The notes below the pieces were generated by a model, which worked only from the letters and a program-made list of their open reading frames with translations, ran no database searches and was not told where the DNA came from. A stretch of 64,000 nt of DNA from NCBI GenBank assembly GCA_032718475.1, contig JAUCBJ010006456.1, positions 22,430-86,429 on the forward strand. The letters are read 5' to 3'. Shown here in pieces: positions 10,915 through 20,397 of the stretch (its first letter is position 1; every line of letters starts with the position of its first letter). This stretch comes from Nemertoderma westbladi. Taxonomy: Eukaryota; Xenacoelomorpha; Nemertodermatida; Nemertodermatidae. The position numbers and the translations under genes were made by a program.

Positions 10915-11180
10915 CTCCAACCAGACACTATACAGCTATATAACATTGGAGGTGTCTCATGGGTTCCCCCAAGCTTGACACTAGAACAAAATCGCCTCCG
11001 CTTTGCAGGATATTGCTTTCGCCGTGAGGACCAGCCAGTGCCTAATCTTGTACTTTGGCAGCCTCATGGAGTGAATAAGCATGGTGGACAGCCCATGACT
11101 TTCTTGAGACGCATCTTAAAGGACACTGGCCTTGAAGATGCGGATGATCTAGCAAATGTCATATATATATATATATATTT
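10915..11180 (+). pseudogene. LINE 3'-end fragment inside the transposon
   Basis: The plus-strand frame reads into a segment with the pattern LRFAGYCFRRE...LVLWQPHG and a final DTGL. This is the C-terminal end of endonuclease/reverse-transcriptase LINE proteins and resembles the end of the copy at 28.7 kb. It is 5'-truncated and runs into a (TA)n tail at 11160-11180. The upstream part of this ORF (from 10762) is not recognisable. Confidence 0.55.
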
Positions 11181-11497
11181 TGTCGATAAGCCGGCACAGC
11201 ATTCTTAAAAATGCAGCTGCAATGCAGCATGCCGATCCTAGTAGTACAGTAGTAGTAGCCCAGGCTGGAAAAAGTCTCCCAGGCGCGCACAACGCCCGCG
11301 CACTTCATTGCCAACTGCGCATTCCCATATGCAATAATCGCGCACCCCAAAAATCCCAAAACTATTTTGTATTTTTTTGTTCTTTTTTGTACAGATTCGT
11401 CAGACCGGTGTATTACCGTAGGGCCTACAGTATTAGGCATTAGGTTTAAGTTCATGTAGCTGACTAATGGATCGATCTTAGAAAGAAAAAAAGTGAT

Positions 11498-13480
11498 ATG
11501 AAAAGGGCTACAATAACAAAGTACACAGGTACGAGCAAGAGAACACGGAAACGCAGACTAACGACTGAGGTTGATCAGTTTGTTAATGAGTCCTTAAACA
11601 TTGCGAGTGATTTACAGCCACTCCCACAGTTAAACATTCCTGATCTTCCAATCCTTCCCAGTACTGCCGGTACCGGTAGTACGAACATCACCGACAAGCC
11701 AACCGACTTTCACATAACACAAACATTAACTGGTCAGAGTTCAAGATCTACAGACATAATTGATGATAGGCCTACGTCTACCTCATTGCCAGACACGCCA
11801 GAGGTACATCAAGTTTTTCATGAGGAAAATATTCCTATCACTGAAGATGTGAATGAATGTTATGATGAATTGTTACCCGAATACTATTTGTCCGATTTCT
11901 GTGATGAGAATGACCAATTTATATTTCCTGATGCACATGACGAAGATTTTATCGCGGCTTGTCTTCCAGATGTGGACATCCCTTCGCAATCAGGTTCTAG
12001 TACTTCGTCTTTCACATTCGTTGATGATATTAGAAGTTGGGCTGTCAATAATAACATTAACCACTCCTGCTTAAATCCTTTACTTACTGTTCTTCGTAGA
12101 CATTGCCCTGAATATTCATTTCCTAGTGATTGTCGATCTTTATTGAAAACTCCCCGTGTAAAAATAACAATTATTTCAATTGGAAGTAAGGGAGGTTGTT
12201 ATTATCATTTTGGATTAGGTAATGGTATTAGAAAGATTTTTTGCCAATTTGGTTCTGCAATATTTAAATGTATTACGCATACCTGTTTATGGCTTTCCTT
12301 TGGAATTGATGGGATCCCTTTATTTCGGAGCAGTAAGCAAGAATTTTGGCCTATTCTTGGTAAACTAGTAAATATACCTATGTCCCCATGCTTTCCTATA
12401 GGCGTGTATTGTGGAGAGGGTAAACCTGACAATGTTGATGACTTTCTTAAACCATTAGTAGATGAGTTTAATTCCTTTACTGATTCTAATGGAATCGAAA
12501 TTTTTGATGAAACTGTGGCACACAGGTATATTCTAAAAATCAAATCATTTCTATGTGATGCACCAGCACGTGCATTTGTTAAGCAAATAAAAGGACATGG
12601 AGGTTATTTCGGTTGTGAAAGGTGCTGTACAGAGGGATTGTATTACTCACACAAAGTTATATTCTGTGAAACTGATAGTGCTCTCCGTACAGATGAATCA
12701 GTTAGGCTTCAATTACAAGGTGGGCACCATATTGGTATATCTTATCTAACTAAGTTGCGTCCCAGTATTGGGTTAGTTAGCCAATTTCCTCTAGACTCTA
12801 TGCATCTTTGTTTCCTTGGAGTTGTTCGACGATTACTTCTTCTCTGGGTTGGTGTAAGTTATAGTGACCGCGAAGAAAGTGGCAGGCTTCGAGGTAAGAT
12901 GAGAGGAACTGATCAGCATGCTGTTTCTGTTGTTCTCCACTCGATTCGAAAATTCATACCATCAGAATTTAGTCGTAAACCACGTCCACTCTCAGAGTTG
13001 CGATTGTGGAAGGCCACTGAATTTAGAACCTTTATATTATATTTAGCTCCATCAGTGATGAAGAACTTTTTGCCTGATGTACAGTATACTCATCTTCTTT
13101 TACTTCATGTGAGTTTATCACTTCTAACTCGAAAGAAATTTCCTGATACTCCTAGGAACACTGTACCATCGGACATATTATCTTACTGTCACACTTTACT
13201 TTTGCAGTATGTTCAGCAACATGGTGAAATCTATGGTCTATCCACATTGTCATATAATGTCCATTCTTTAATACACCTAACAGAATGTGTAGCACAACAT
13301 GGAACACTGGACAGCTTTTCATGTTTTGATTTTGAAAACTACCTACAAATTATTAAAAAGCTAGTAAGGAGCGGTAAAAATCCGCTGGTTCAAATTATTC
13401 ACCGAATGGCAGAGATGTCACATGTCAAAGTACAACCTGCTTCAATTCTTGTGGATTTTAAACTCCATAAACAACATTAA
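11498..13480 (+). CDS. Transposase-like protein, Transposase_21/CACTA-like
   Basis: This is an uninterrupted 660-aa frame. Residues 1-170 are polar and acidic after a basic start (KRTRKRR). The core from about residue 185 matches my memory of an animal transposase-like family: a YYHFGLGNGI segment; IDGIPLF with Asp271 and then FWPIL and CGEGKP; CDAPAR with Asp354; a GYFGCERCC zinc-like cluster (Cys373, 376, 377); LRTDES; and PLDSMHLCFLGV with Asp433. The three Asp residues are candidate metal ligands of an RNase-H-like fold. A KNPLVQIIHRM segment near the C-terminus is also typical. The 11498 ATG is chosen as first in frame, after a stretch with stops. It lies inside the inverted-repeat unit upstream of the HECT gene, on the same strand. 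The family label is from memory and not from a search. Confidence 0.75.
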   Translation: MKRATITKYTGTSKRTRKRRLTTEVDQFVNESLNIASDLQPLPQLNIPDLPILPSTAGTGSTNITDKPTDFHITQTLTGQSSRSTDIIDDRPTSTSLPDTPEVHQVFHEENIPITEDVNECYDELLPEYYLSDFCDENDQFIFPDAHDEDFIAACLPDVDIPSQSGSSTSSFTFVDDIRSWAVNNNINHSCLNPLLTVLRRHCPEYSFPSDCRSLLKTPRVKITIISIGSKGGCYYHFGLGNGIRKIFCQFGSAIFKCITHTCLWLSFGIDGIPLFRSSKQEFWPILGKLVNIPMSPCFPIGVYCGEGKPDNVDDFLKPLVDEFNSFTDSNGIEIFDETVAHRYILKIKSFLCDAPARAFVKQIKGHGGYFGCERCCTEGLYYSHKVIFCETDSALRTDESVRLQLQGGHHIGISYLTKLRPSIGLVSQFPLDSMHLCFLGVVRRLLLLWVGVSYSDREESGRLRGKMRGTDQHAVSVVLHSIRKFIPSEFSRKPRPLSELRLWKATEFRTFILYLAPSVMKNFLPDVQYTHLLLLHVSLSLLTRKKFPDTPRNTVPSDILSYCHTLLLQYVQQHGEIYGLSTLSYNVHSLIHLTECVAQHGTLDSFSCFDFENYLQIIKKLVRSGKNPLVQIIHRMAEMSHVKVQPASILVDFKLHKQH

Positions 13481-14894
13481 ATACGATTACTGATTGAATG
13501 CTATCGCGTATGGATAATGAATTGTTCGCATTAATAATTAACAAAAGTAATTGTCAATTTCTGTTAGTAATTTGTAGCTTTGTGCTATTACCAAAATTAG
13601 TGGTTTTCGTATTAATGGAATGGAAAGCCACAAATAAATGATTTTAAACTTTTGGTTGGTTGGAACAAGGAATTTTTACTTAATGTCTAAATGTGTTCTA
13701 TGTCTATGAATTGGACTAATGTGAATTAATTACTCTTTACTTAATGCTATACATAATGTAGTTAATTTGTGCGAAATAGTGATGAAATATCCACATAAAA
13801 TTTAATATTGGGAATATAAATAATATGGAATATGAGATAAATTTGCATTTGGCAAATTTACAATTATACATAAACTCTATCTTTTATGCCTTATGTGATT
13901 ATAATTAGTTGAATAATTTTTGGTAGTTTTTAAGTGTTTAGTTCCTTATGGTGTTAGTTAATTTCGCATTATAGACATATGGGTGTATGGACATACACCA
14001 TGTCCTGGAATATAGTGTCGAACCTTATAGCGATTTGTTGATATTGTCGGACTATCGGACGGGACTATTGACGGCTATCTCTGGTTCAAATTTCATGGAA
14101 TCTCATTAAGATTTGTAGAAAACTTTGGGGGGGGGGGGGGGGGGGGTCCAGGTACCTGAATAACTACACTATATACCTGGACATGGTGTATGTATGGGGA
14201 GAGTCAAAACTGCGAGCCATCAGCGAACTGTTATAATAAGCGGCCATCGGGGGCAGTCTGTCTATATGTAAAATTTCTAAACTATTGATAGACTACATAT
14301 ACCAAGTTTGGTTTCATTTTATCAAAGTTTGACAGATTTATTTGTGTTCCAATATTTCCAACAACAGACTGACAGAAGGGTATTTATTAGGTTTATTATG
14401 TATTTATTATTTAGGGGTAATTATACCCCTAGGCTAAAGGCCCACATGGGCTTACATGGCTCGCCACTCAAGACTTTGTATGAACAACTCAACACCAAAT
14501 GAAACAAAAAATGCAACTTTGTCGCCAAAAGAAAAAAATACACGTTTAATTAATGTTTTTTTAAAATGTTTAATTGACTTTTAACCAAACGTTTATTAGG
14601 CATGTTACGGCCGCACAAAATTTATGTTTATTTTATGTTTGTTTCAAACGTTCCCACCAAACATTGATTAAGCGTGTTTCGGCTGGACAAAAACTCCGAG
14701 TACAAACGCTTATCACAAACATAATTCAAACGTTTTCAACGTTTTAAAAAAATGTTAGTTTAATGTTTAAAATGCATTTTATGGTTTGCAGGGTATATCT
14801 ATATCACATTTTTACTACACTTGATTTTATCTGAATTATTCAATACTGATGTGTATTGTGTGCTGCATGTGACTGACACTGGATGTTGTAATGG
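13481..14894. other. Spacer between transposase-like and HECT genes
   Basis: This AT-rich non-coding spacer contains a small inverted-repeat element at 13991-14193. AACGTTT-rich sequence follows at 14560-14770. A 64-aa ORF (14308-14502) has no recognisable feature. Confidence 0.5.
13991..14193. mobile_element. 203-bp MITE-like element
   Basis: The ends are inverted copies: ACATACACCATGTCC at the left and its complement at the right, with similarity continuing to a TATAGTGT word. A 20-bp G run lies inside (14127-14146). ATGG on both sides may be a 4-bp target duplication. Confidence 0.6.
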
Positions 14895-15770
14895 ATGAGG
14901 ATGGAGGAGGATGACAATGAAAACCTGAGTGGAAGGAAGAAATTGTTTGAAAAGTTGCGACATGAGATTAATGAGAGGATTGGTTTTCTCACAGAAAAGG
15001 AGTGCGTTAATGAAAAAGAACCTGCTTCAACAGTATCTGCGATGAGCAGGTCTAATCTGGGAATCGCTAGACAGGCTACCAGCAAGAAAAAATGTCCAGT
15101 GAAACTTGGTTATATCAGTGGTGGTACCGGTAGTAGGCCTAGTGACGTAGGTTCCTTCAGAAACCCAGCAGGTAGAAAATACTCAACATATTCTTATATC
15201 AACTATTGGCTTAAAGTGGACTTAGGCAATGGTTGTAAGTCATACCAATTAATTAAATCACCCTTAGGTGAAGGTTCAGTACTCCGCCTTTATACAAATA
15301 TGAATTTGTCTATCTCCAATGTTGCAGTTTCAGTATCAAATGTGCTTTTTACTGGCGATGGAGAGGAAAATTTACAGCTGAAGCGCAGTTGGTTACCATT
15401 TACAAAGGATTCCTACACCTTCCACATTCTCAATATGGAGAATGAAGACCTTAGTGAATTCGAAAATTTGCGAGACTATTGCAAGAAAAAATGTGTCGCC
15501 TCTTGGAAAATTCGCCTTGTCATTTTGGCTAAAAAAGTTAATATCACTACCTCTGTTAATGCAATAATTGGAACAGCTTGCTCCTCCAATCAGTCAGAAA
15601 TTCTTACTACCGGTACTGATACAGACGAAATCCACCCAGTTGACTTGTGCATTCAAGATTTAGCTAATCCATCGCCCATGGATGTGGAACGCTACATTTC
15701 AGACCTGAAAGAAACCAACGAAATTCGTATTATTTGTGACAAATGTAACTGTACTCGACCATTCAAGTAA
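14895..15770 (+). CDS. N-terminal half of HECT gene, ends at in-frame TAA
   Basis: This 291-aa frame sits in the same reading frame as the HECT ORF that starts 24 nt after its stop. The N-terminus is charged (Glu, Lys). The centre (residues about 75-200) has no domain I recognise. The C-terminus reads CDKCNCTRPFK and is cut by a TAA; the next codons add SECGNC, so the stop falls inside what looks like a Cys-rich zinc-binding cluster. The simplest reading is one protein of about 790 codons with a single nonsense mutation or a read-through stop. A 56-nt intron was considered, but the candidate splice gives a stop downstream. Confidence 0.6.
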   Translation: MRMEEDDNENLSGRKKLFEKLRHEINERIGFLTEKECVNEKEPASTVSAMSRSNLGIARQATSKKKCPVKLGYISGGTGSRPSDVGSFRNPAGRKYSTYSYINYWLKVDLGNGCKSYQLIKSPLGEGSVLRLYTNMNLSISNVAVSVSNVLFTGDGEENLQLKRSWLPFTKDSYTFHILNMENEDLSEFENLRDYCKKKCVASWKIRLVILAKKVNITTSVNAIIGTACSSNQSEILTTGTDTDEIHPVDLCIQDLANPSPMDVERYISDLKETNEIRIICDKCNCTRPFK

Positions 15771-15794
15771 TCTGAGTGTGGAAATTGTGCGCTT

Positions 15795-17267
15795 ATGGCA
15801 TCGCTATCAGAATCGATTGCAGTCGATAATTTCCGTGATGCTCATCCTCATGACTTAAGAGTTCCATCTAATTTGGCAGAGTTTTGTTTAGATAGTTCCA
15901 CTGACTCATATAATATGGAGCTACAAGAGTCCCATGAGAATATGATCCAAAAGCGGCTTGCCTACTTTGACTCTGTCTCTGTTCAGACCCCACCTGATCG
16001 AATTAATAATGTTCAGTGTCATGTTGACCCTCTCACTGCTATAGAGTCAGCTGTTGTGACCCCACCTGACCCCATTACGTTGAGTGAAGCAATACAATGT
16101 TTACCACAATGTGTTGCATTCAATATTAATGTAACTTTATCTACAAGTTTACAGGATGCCTTGGAGGGGTGGAAACGATCGGACAAGACTTACACTGTAG
16201 TTGAGCTTCCTCGAAGCAGACTTGTTGATAGTCTGTACGATTTTATGGAGGATGAAGATATTAGCACACCTATTGTTATGGTCAAATTTATAGGAGAGGA
16301 AGCGGTGGACACAGGTGGTCCTTTTCGGGAATTTCTTTCAATATTTTTTTTACACCAGCCTCCATCGCTTTTACGTGGTTCTTATCCCATTATGACTTTC
16401 CGACATAACCTTGATTCCCTAAATAAGTTTGAAATACTTGGGAAGGTAACTGCCATTGCCTTGATTAATGGAGAAGCCGGTCCTCACTGTTTCACTGAGT
16501 CTGTAGCCAGGGCAATTCTAGAATTACCCTATTGTGCTACACTTGATGAGGTCCCTGCTGATGAAGAGTGTCTAGAAAAATTAAAATCACTAGGTGATGC
16601 ATCAACGGATGACCAGTTTCGAAGTTCTTTGGATAATTTTCAGGAGCGGTTTGACATGGGGTTAGTTAGCACGACCAGAAGTCTGGGAATAGCTGACAGA
16701 GATCGAGTTTTAGAATTATTGATACGTCACACAGTTGTGAGTTCAGTGGCCGAGGAGTTGAGTAAATTTAGAGATGGACTGAGATCATATGGTGTATTGG
16801 AAATTATGAAGCATTTTCCTGACGAAAGTTTAAAGTCTCTCGTGAAACGTAGTGTATCCTATGAGGAGGCAAAGCAGTGCTTTGTACCAGTCTCCGAATC
16901 TTCTGTTAATACTGCAGAACGAAACAAGGAAACTAAGATCACGTTTAAATACTTCCAATTATTAAAGAAAGTAAGCAAGAGCGAACTAACCACCACTATT
17001 TTTGAAGATAATTCTGGAGAAATTGTACATAAGGTGGTTGAGTTGAGCGACATCCTTCAATTTGGCAGTGGGTCGCGGTATCCCACATTTTCAGGTGAAC
17101 TGAGATTTGAAAGAACCGATAATCGGCACCGTCGATTAGTTGCGGATACTTGTGCTAAAATAATTAGATTTCCGATTAATGATCGATATTTGTTGGGTTC
17201 TACAAAAGACTTTTGTTGTAAAGTCATCAAGGACATGTCAAACAACCTTGGATTTGGTTTTGCTTAG
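15795..17267 (+). CDS. HECT-domain E3 ubiquitin ligase (G2E3-like)
   Basis: This is a 490-aa frame. HECT ligases accept ubiquitin from an E2 on a conserved Cys and pass it to substrates. Diagnostic segments are EEAVDTGGPFREF (residues about 169-180, from the HECT N-lobe), a C-lobe of the right length, and DTCAKIIRFPI with Cys453 in place of the TC-F-x-x-L-x-LP active-site motif. The spacing fits a full HECT domain at residues about 140-490. The family resembles G2E3-like proteins that are multicopy in several animal genomes. It lies within the inverted-repeat transposon and is probably cargo. A preceding in-frame stop separates it from ORF 14895-15770. The ATG at 15795 is the first after that stop and may not be the natural start. 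Confidence 0.8.
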   Translation: MASLSESIAVDNFRDAHPHDLRVPSNLAEFCLDSSTDSYNMELQESHENMIQKRLAYFDSVSVQTPPDRINNVQCHVDPLTAIESAVVTPPDPITLSEAIQCLPQCVAFNINVTLSTSLQDALEGWKRSDKTYTVVELPRSRLVDSLYDFMEDEDISTPIVMVKFIGEEAVDTGGPFREFLSIFFLHQPPSLLRGSYPIMTFRHNLDSLNKFEILGKVTAIALINGEAGPHCFTESVARAILELPYCATLDEVPADEECLEKLKSLGDASTDDQFRSSLDNFQERFDMGLVSTTRSLGIADRDRVLELLIRHTVVSSVAEELSKFRDGLRSYGVLEIMKHFPDESLKSLVKRSVSYEEAKQCFVPVSESSVNTAERNKETKITFKYFQLLKKVSKSELTTTIFEDNSGEIVHKVVELSDILQFGSGSRYPTFSGELRFERTDNRHRRLVADTCAKIIRFPINDRYLLGSTKDFCCKVIKDMSNNLGFGFA

Positions 17268-18210
17268 GATAGCTTAAGATACAATTAAATTGGACATATA
17301 TTTTGTAGAAGAGAAGTAATATAAGAGTTGTATTTACAGTGATTTGCCTTGGATTTATTTTCAATGTCTTAAAAACATTCAAAGCCCTTTGTTTTTTGTG
17401 TTTAGTAGTAATAGTGAAGTAAAAGTTTTGGAATACGGTACTTAATTAAAATAGCATTAAACCAACAAAATATGTTTTATGTAATATAATATTATACTCT
17501 TTTTGTACCTCTACCCAATATTTTCACTTCATCCACCTTCAATAGAAATAAAAATTAATCTGTAACGTGTGCTATTGACTTTAGTTTATTGTTTTGGTTA
17601 GAATAGGTGCCACTGTTATTGGAAAGTACATTAAAAGGTATATAAGTATATTATTATGAATATTAAACTAGTTTGTATAAGCTAGTTTGTATAGTAAGTT
17701 TGTATATTTCTGAATGTCTTTTTAGCCTGATTGACTATATTCTTACAATCACATAGGCCGCCTTGAACTGTAAGTTAATCTTCTGTCGATTTACCACCAG
17801 TAGCTTGTGCAAATTTCTTAGTTTAATTATTATGTTTTTTTTAAATATATCTGTATAAGTCAGAATTTAGAAATAGTTTCAGAATTAATATTTTATAATC
17901 ATCTTGATTCATTGTCCTCATGCGGCGCGGAGCTGGGGGGGGGGGGGGGGGGTGTTGGCGTCTGGGAAGCAGGACAATTTGGTGCCACTAATTTTGTGTT
18001 TTGCGACCGAATTGTCCTACATCCGGCATCAGGAGGATATAGGAATAATATCTCGAATAAGATATATAATAATAATATAATAATAGATATATTATAATAT
18101 TGATATTAATTATATAAACCAGTCTAGGGTCGCGCTATTTCTGTGCGCTTTACATTATAAAAAGTGGACGACATTAAATTTATTTTAAAAATTTAATTTA
18201 AAAAATTAAA
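17268..18210. other. Convergent intergenic spacer
   Basis: This is AT-rich sequence between the HECT gene and the opposing DDE gene. It contains an 18-bp G run (17935-17952) and a small palindromic element at 17965-18024. Candidate AATAAA signals occur (for example near 17546), but none is certain. Confidence 0.5.
17965..18024. mobile_element. 60-bp relative of the GGACAATTCGGTCC palindromic MITE
   Basis: It starts GGAAGCAGGACAATTTGGT and ends ACCGAATTGTCCTACATCC, the same termini as the 105-bp element at 37576-37680 but with a shorter, diverged centre. Confidence 0.6.
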
Positions 18211-19158
18211 TTAAATGTAATTAATTTCGTGAAGGCCATTCATGAATCTAGGAATGAGATACAATAAAGTGTTTTTACAATCATGAAGACTGGTACAGTT
18301 CGTAGGATGTTTGAAGTCAGCGGTAACATGAAGGAAATCCTCACATAAAAGACGTACTGTCTCCATACAGGTAGGTGGTACCTCTGAAACAGCGAGAAAT
18401 TTAACTATATCAATTGATTCTAGTTCCAATGGCCGTAAGTAGTTGGGTTGGTCCAGGAATAATATATTAGGCTTGCCACCTTTTGAAGTGAGACCGCTTT
18501 TCCTGAGACGGTGCGAATTCCATAATACTCTAACAATATCAAGACATCTCTGTAACAAGTCAAGATACACGAAACGAATAATTTCAATGTGAACCATGTC
18601 CGAGGTATCGATACTTCCATCATGGTCAAGCTCTGAGAAATGGTTTAGCCACTCACACATTCCAAGTTGTTGAAATTTGGACCACCATGCCTCAACACGT
18701 TGGTTACGTGAGCTTTTACCATACAGATACACTTTTCCATTTTCGGCACGATAGTCACAATGCGCTAGTCTCAGAAACCTTTGCAAGGTTTCAACATTTA
18801 CATTTTCGGTTCCTCGATCAGAACGAATTATGTATGGAACCCCATGTAATTCCGTGATAGCTTCTAAAAAGTAGCGTCCAATGACAAAAGGATCGTTGTT
18901 TGTTGACGAACAACGCAGCCAGATTAGTTTACGGCTATACCCATCAACAGACCCATGAACTGTTAAACCATAGGGTTTCAGTTTATCCCACCCGTCTATA
19001 TGGTGTAGATAATTAGGACCGAGGGAGCTATACGTTCGTCTGACCAGTTTATTTCCCAATCGCTGCTTTACACTATCTGGGTCTATAACCCTGTGAATTA
19101 GGGCTACAATTTCTTCACGTACGAACAGTCCATATTTAAACATAAGAATTCGCTTCAT
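18211..19158 (-). CDS. DDE integrase-type transposase, catalytic half
   Basis: This 315-aa frame has a retroviral-integrase-like core: HHIDGWDKL (Asp55), VDGYSRKLIWL, NNDPF, IIRSDRGTENVN (Asp114) and NQRVEAWWSKF (Glu156), a complete D-D-E triad. Such enzymes cut and join transposon ends. The pattern matches a widespread animal family of integrase-core proteins. It is in the same frame as the HTH ORF 19180-19491, separated only by one TAG and seven codons; the GYRHM segment just before the ATG belongs to the protein. It points inward from the right inverted repeat. A decayed relative lies at 61066-61800. Confidence 0.8.
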   Translation of the reverse strand: MKRILMFKYGLFVREEIVALIHRVIDPDSVKQRLGNKLVRRTYSSLGPNYLHHIDGWDKLKPYGLTVHGSVDGYSRKLIWLRCSSTNNDPFVIGRYFLEAITELHGVPYIIRSDRGTENVNVETLQRFLRLAHCDYRAENGKVYLYGKSSRNQRVEAWWSKFQQLGMCEWLNHFSELDHDGSIDTSDMVHIEIIRFVYLDLLQRCLDIVRVLWNSHRLRKSGLTSKGGKPNILFLDQPNYLRPLELESIDIVKFLAVSEVPPTCMETVRLLCEDFLHVTADFKHPTNCTSLHDCKNTLLYLIPRFMNGLHEINYI

Positions 19159-19179
19159 ATGGCGGTACCCACATGGGGG

Positions 19180-19491
19180 CTACGCTTTAATGGCTGAAAT
19201 GATTTCCGGTAGTCTATTGAGTTGTAACCTTCTCTTTAAATCTAGGTCCCCAAGACGACGCCTTATGGTTCTCACGGAAATGTCTTCGTTAAGATCCTCA
19301 TTGATAAGAGCAGAAATTTCCTTGTGACTAAATCCACATTTAAAGTAATTTAACAAATGATCACCCATTGTATTCCTGTTTAATAGCAAATTCAATTCGT
19401 ATAAAATTAAATAAAATGGTGACAATAGTGCTGTCGAAAATTGAACCTGTATGGTATAAGCTGTGTATGTGTACCGGTAAGTGTGTAACAA
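19180..19491 (-). CDS. HTH DNA-binding half of the DDE transposase
   Basis: Residues about 42-100 of this 103-aa frame read YFKCGFSHKEISALIN...SVRTIRRRLGDLDL, a helix-turn-helix as found at the N-terminus of integrase-type transposases, where it binds transposon ends. The likely start is the internal Met at about residue 41 (NTMGDH). The frame ends at a TAG (19180-19182) and continues in frame into the DDE ORF. The stop is therefore probably a single nonsense change in an approximately 390-residue protein. Confidence 0.65.
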   Translation of the reverse strand: MLHTYRYTYTAYTIQVQFSTALLSPFYLILYELNLLLNRNTMGDHLLNYFKCGFSHKEISALINEDLNEDISVRTIRRRLGDLDLKRRLQLNRLPEIISAIKA

Positions 19492-19501
19492 CTGAAAGAG
19501 A

Positions 19502-19736
19502 AAAAAGGAAAATAAATTGATGGAACAGCTGATAGAAAAAAGGTAAAGTAATTGATGGAACAGCTGATAGAAAAAAGGTAATGTAATTGACGGAACAGCT
19601 GATAGAAAAAATGTAAAGTTTTGATGAAACAGCAGATAGAAAAAAGGTAAAGTAATTGATGGAACAGCTGATAGAAAAAGGTAAAGTAATTGAATTATAT
19701 CAGAAAAAGTAAATGTGGCCGTAAATCACCACCGTA
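19502..19736 (-). repeat. Right terminal inverted repeat with 35-bp subterminal repeats
   Basis: Six to seven copies of GATAGAAAAAAGGTAAAGTA with ATTGATGGAACAGCT run to a tip that is the reverse complement of the left end at 8932. It lies just upstream of the HTH-DDE gene, so it may also hold its promoter. Confidence 0.85.
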
Positions 19737-19742
19737 CAGATG

Positions 19743-20361
19743 GGACTCGTTTTTTTTCTAGTTTAGTTTTTTTCTTCTTGTTTATTGGTGGGCATGTTGA
19801 TGTTGGTAGGAATGATATATAGCCAATATAGCTTAGAACCCTTAAGCACTGACGCTGCCAAGGTCACAGTAGATCAGCATATTAAAAAAAATTGATGTTG
19901 AGAATCAATGTTTAGTTAAATTACATAATTAAATATAATAACTTTTATTACATGGAAATATTTAGAGTGCATTATTTTGTTACCTGAGTTGTTTTGGTGT
20001 TCGGCTTGACTTTATAATGTGACCTTTGATTTAGGTAAATTTCTAATTAATATGGTGTTCATTGAGGGTATATGAAATTTGATTTTGCAACAAATATCCC
20101 TCAAAACTTGCCTTCGATAATGTTAAAGGAATTGTTAAATCATTCCAAATTTGCAAAACGTCCATTACCTTGTACTGGGTAGGCAAGTACTGAAAATAGC
20201 TGAGGCATAATCCATTTATTCATTATAATATATTATATAATAATACTATGACAATGCTTTCCATTCATGCGAAATGGACCTACAGTAATTGCAGTATTAT
20301 TTGGAACCATAGCATCCTATAATATTTCAGGAGTCCGCGCTTTGAACCAAGTACCTCCACC
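19743..20361. other. No recognisable gene
   Basis: This is AT-rich sequence between the transposon end and the 3' end of the host gene. I see only the polyadenylation signal near its right edge. Confidence 0.5.
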
Positions 20362-20367
20362 TTTATT
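20362..20367 (-). terminator. Candidate polyadenylation signal (AATAAA)
   Basis: AATAAA on the minus strand lies about 30 nt after the stop codon at 20398, at a fitting distance for the 3' end of the host gene. Confidence 0.5.
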
Positions 20368-20397
20368 TCAATAAATGTTATTCAAATTGTATAATGA

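Larger units (their letters stand above)
8932..19736. mobile_element. 10.8-kb composite DNA transposon carrying transposase, HECT and DDE genes
   Basis: The outer ends match as inverted repeats. The left end starts TACGGTGGTGATTTACGGCC and the reverse complement of the right end is the same, continuing for about 60 bp into 35-bp tandem repeats on both sides. CAGATG directly precedes the left end (8926-8931) and directly follows the right end (19737-19742), as a 6-bp target duplication would. The flanking bases GAGTCCC/GGGACTC are also inverted, so the exact terminus could lie a few bases further out. Inside are a transposase-like gene, a HECT gene and a convergent HTH-DDE gene. Which enzyme moves the unit is not known. 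Confidence 0.75.

Noticed and set aside
15767-15822. 56-nt intron removing the stop in the HECT gene
   Set aside because: The candidate GT...AG splice changes frame and meets a stop a few codons later.
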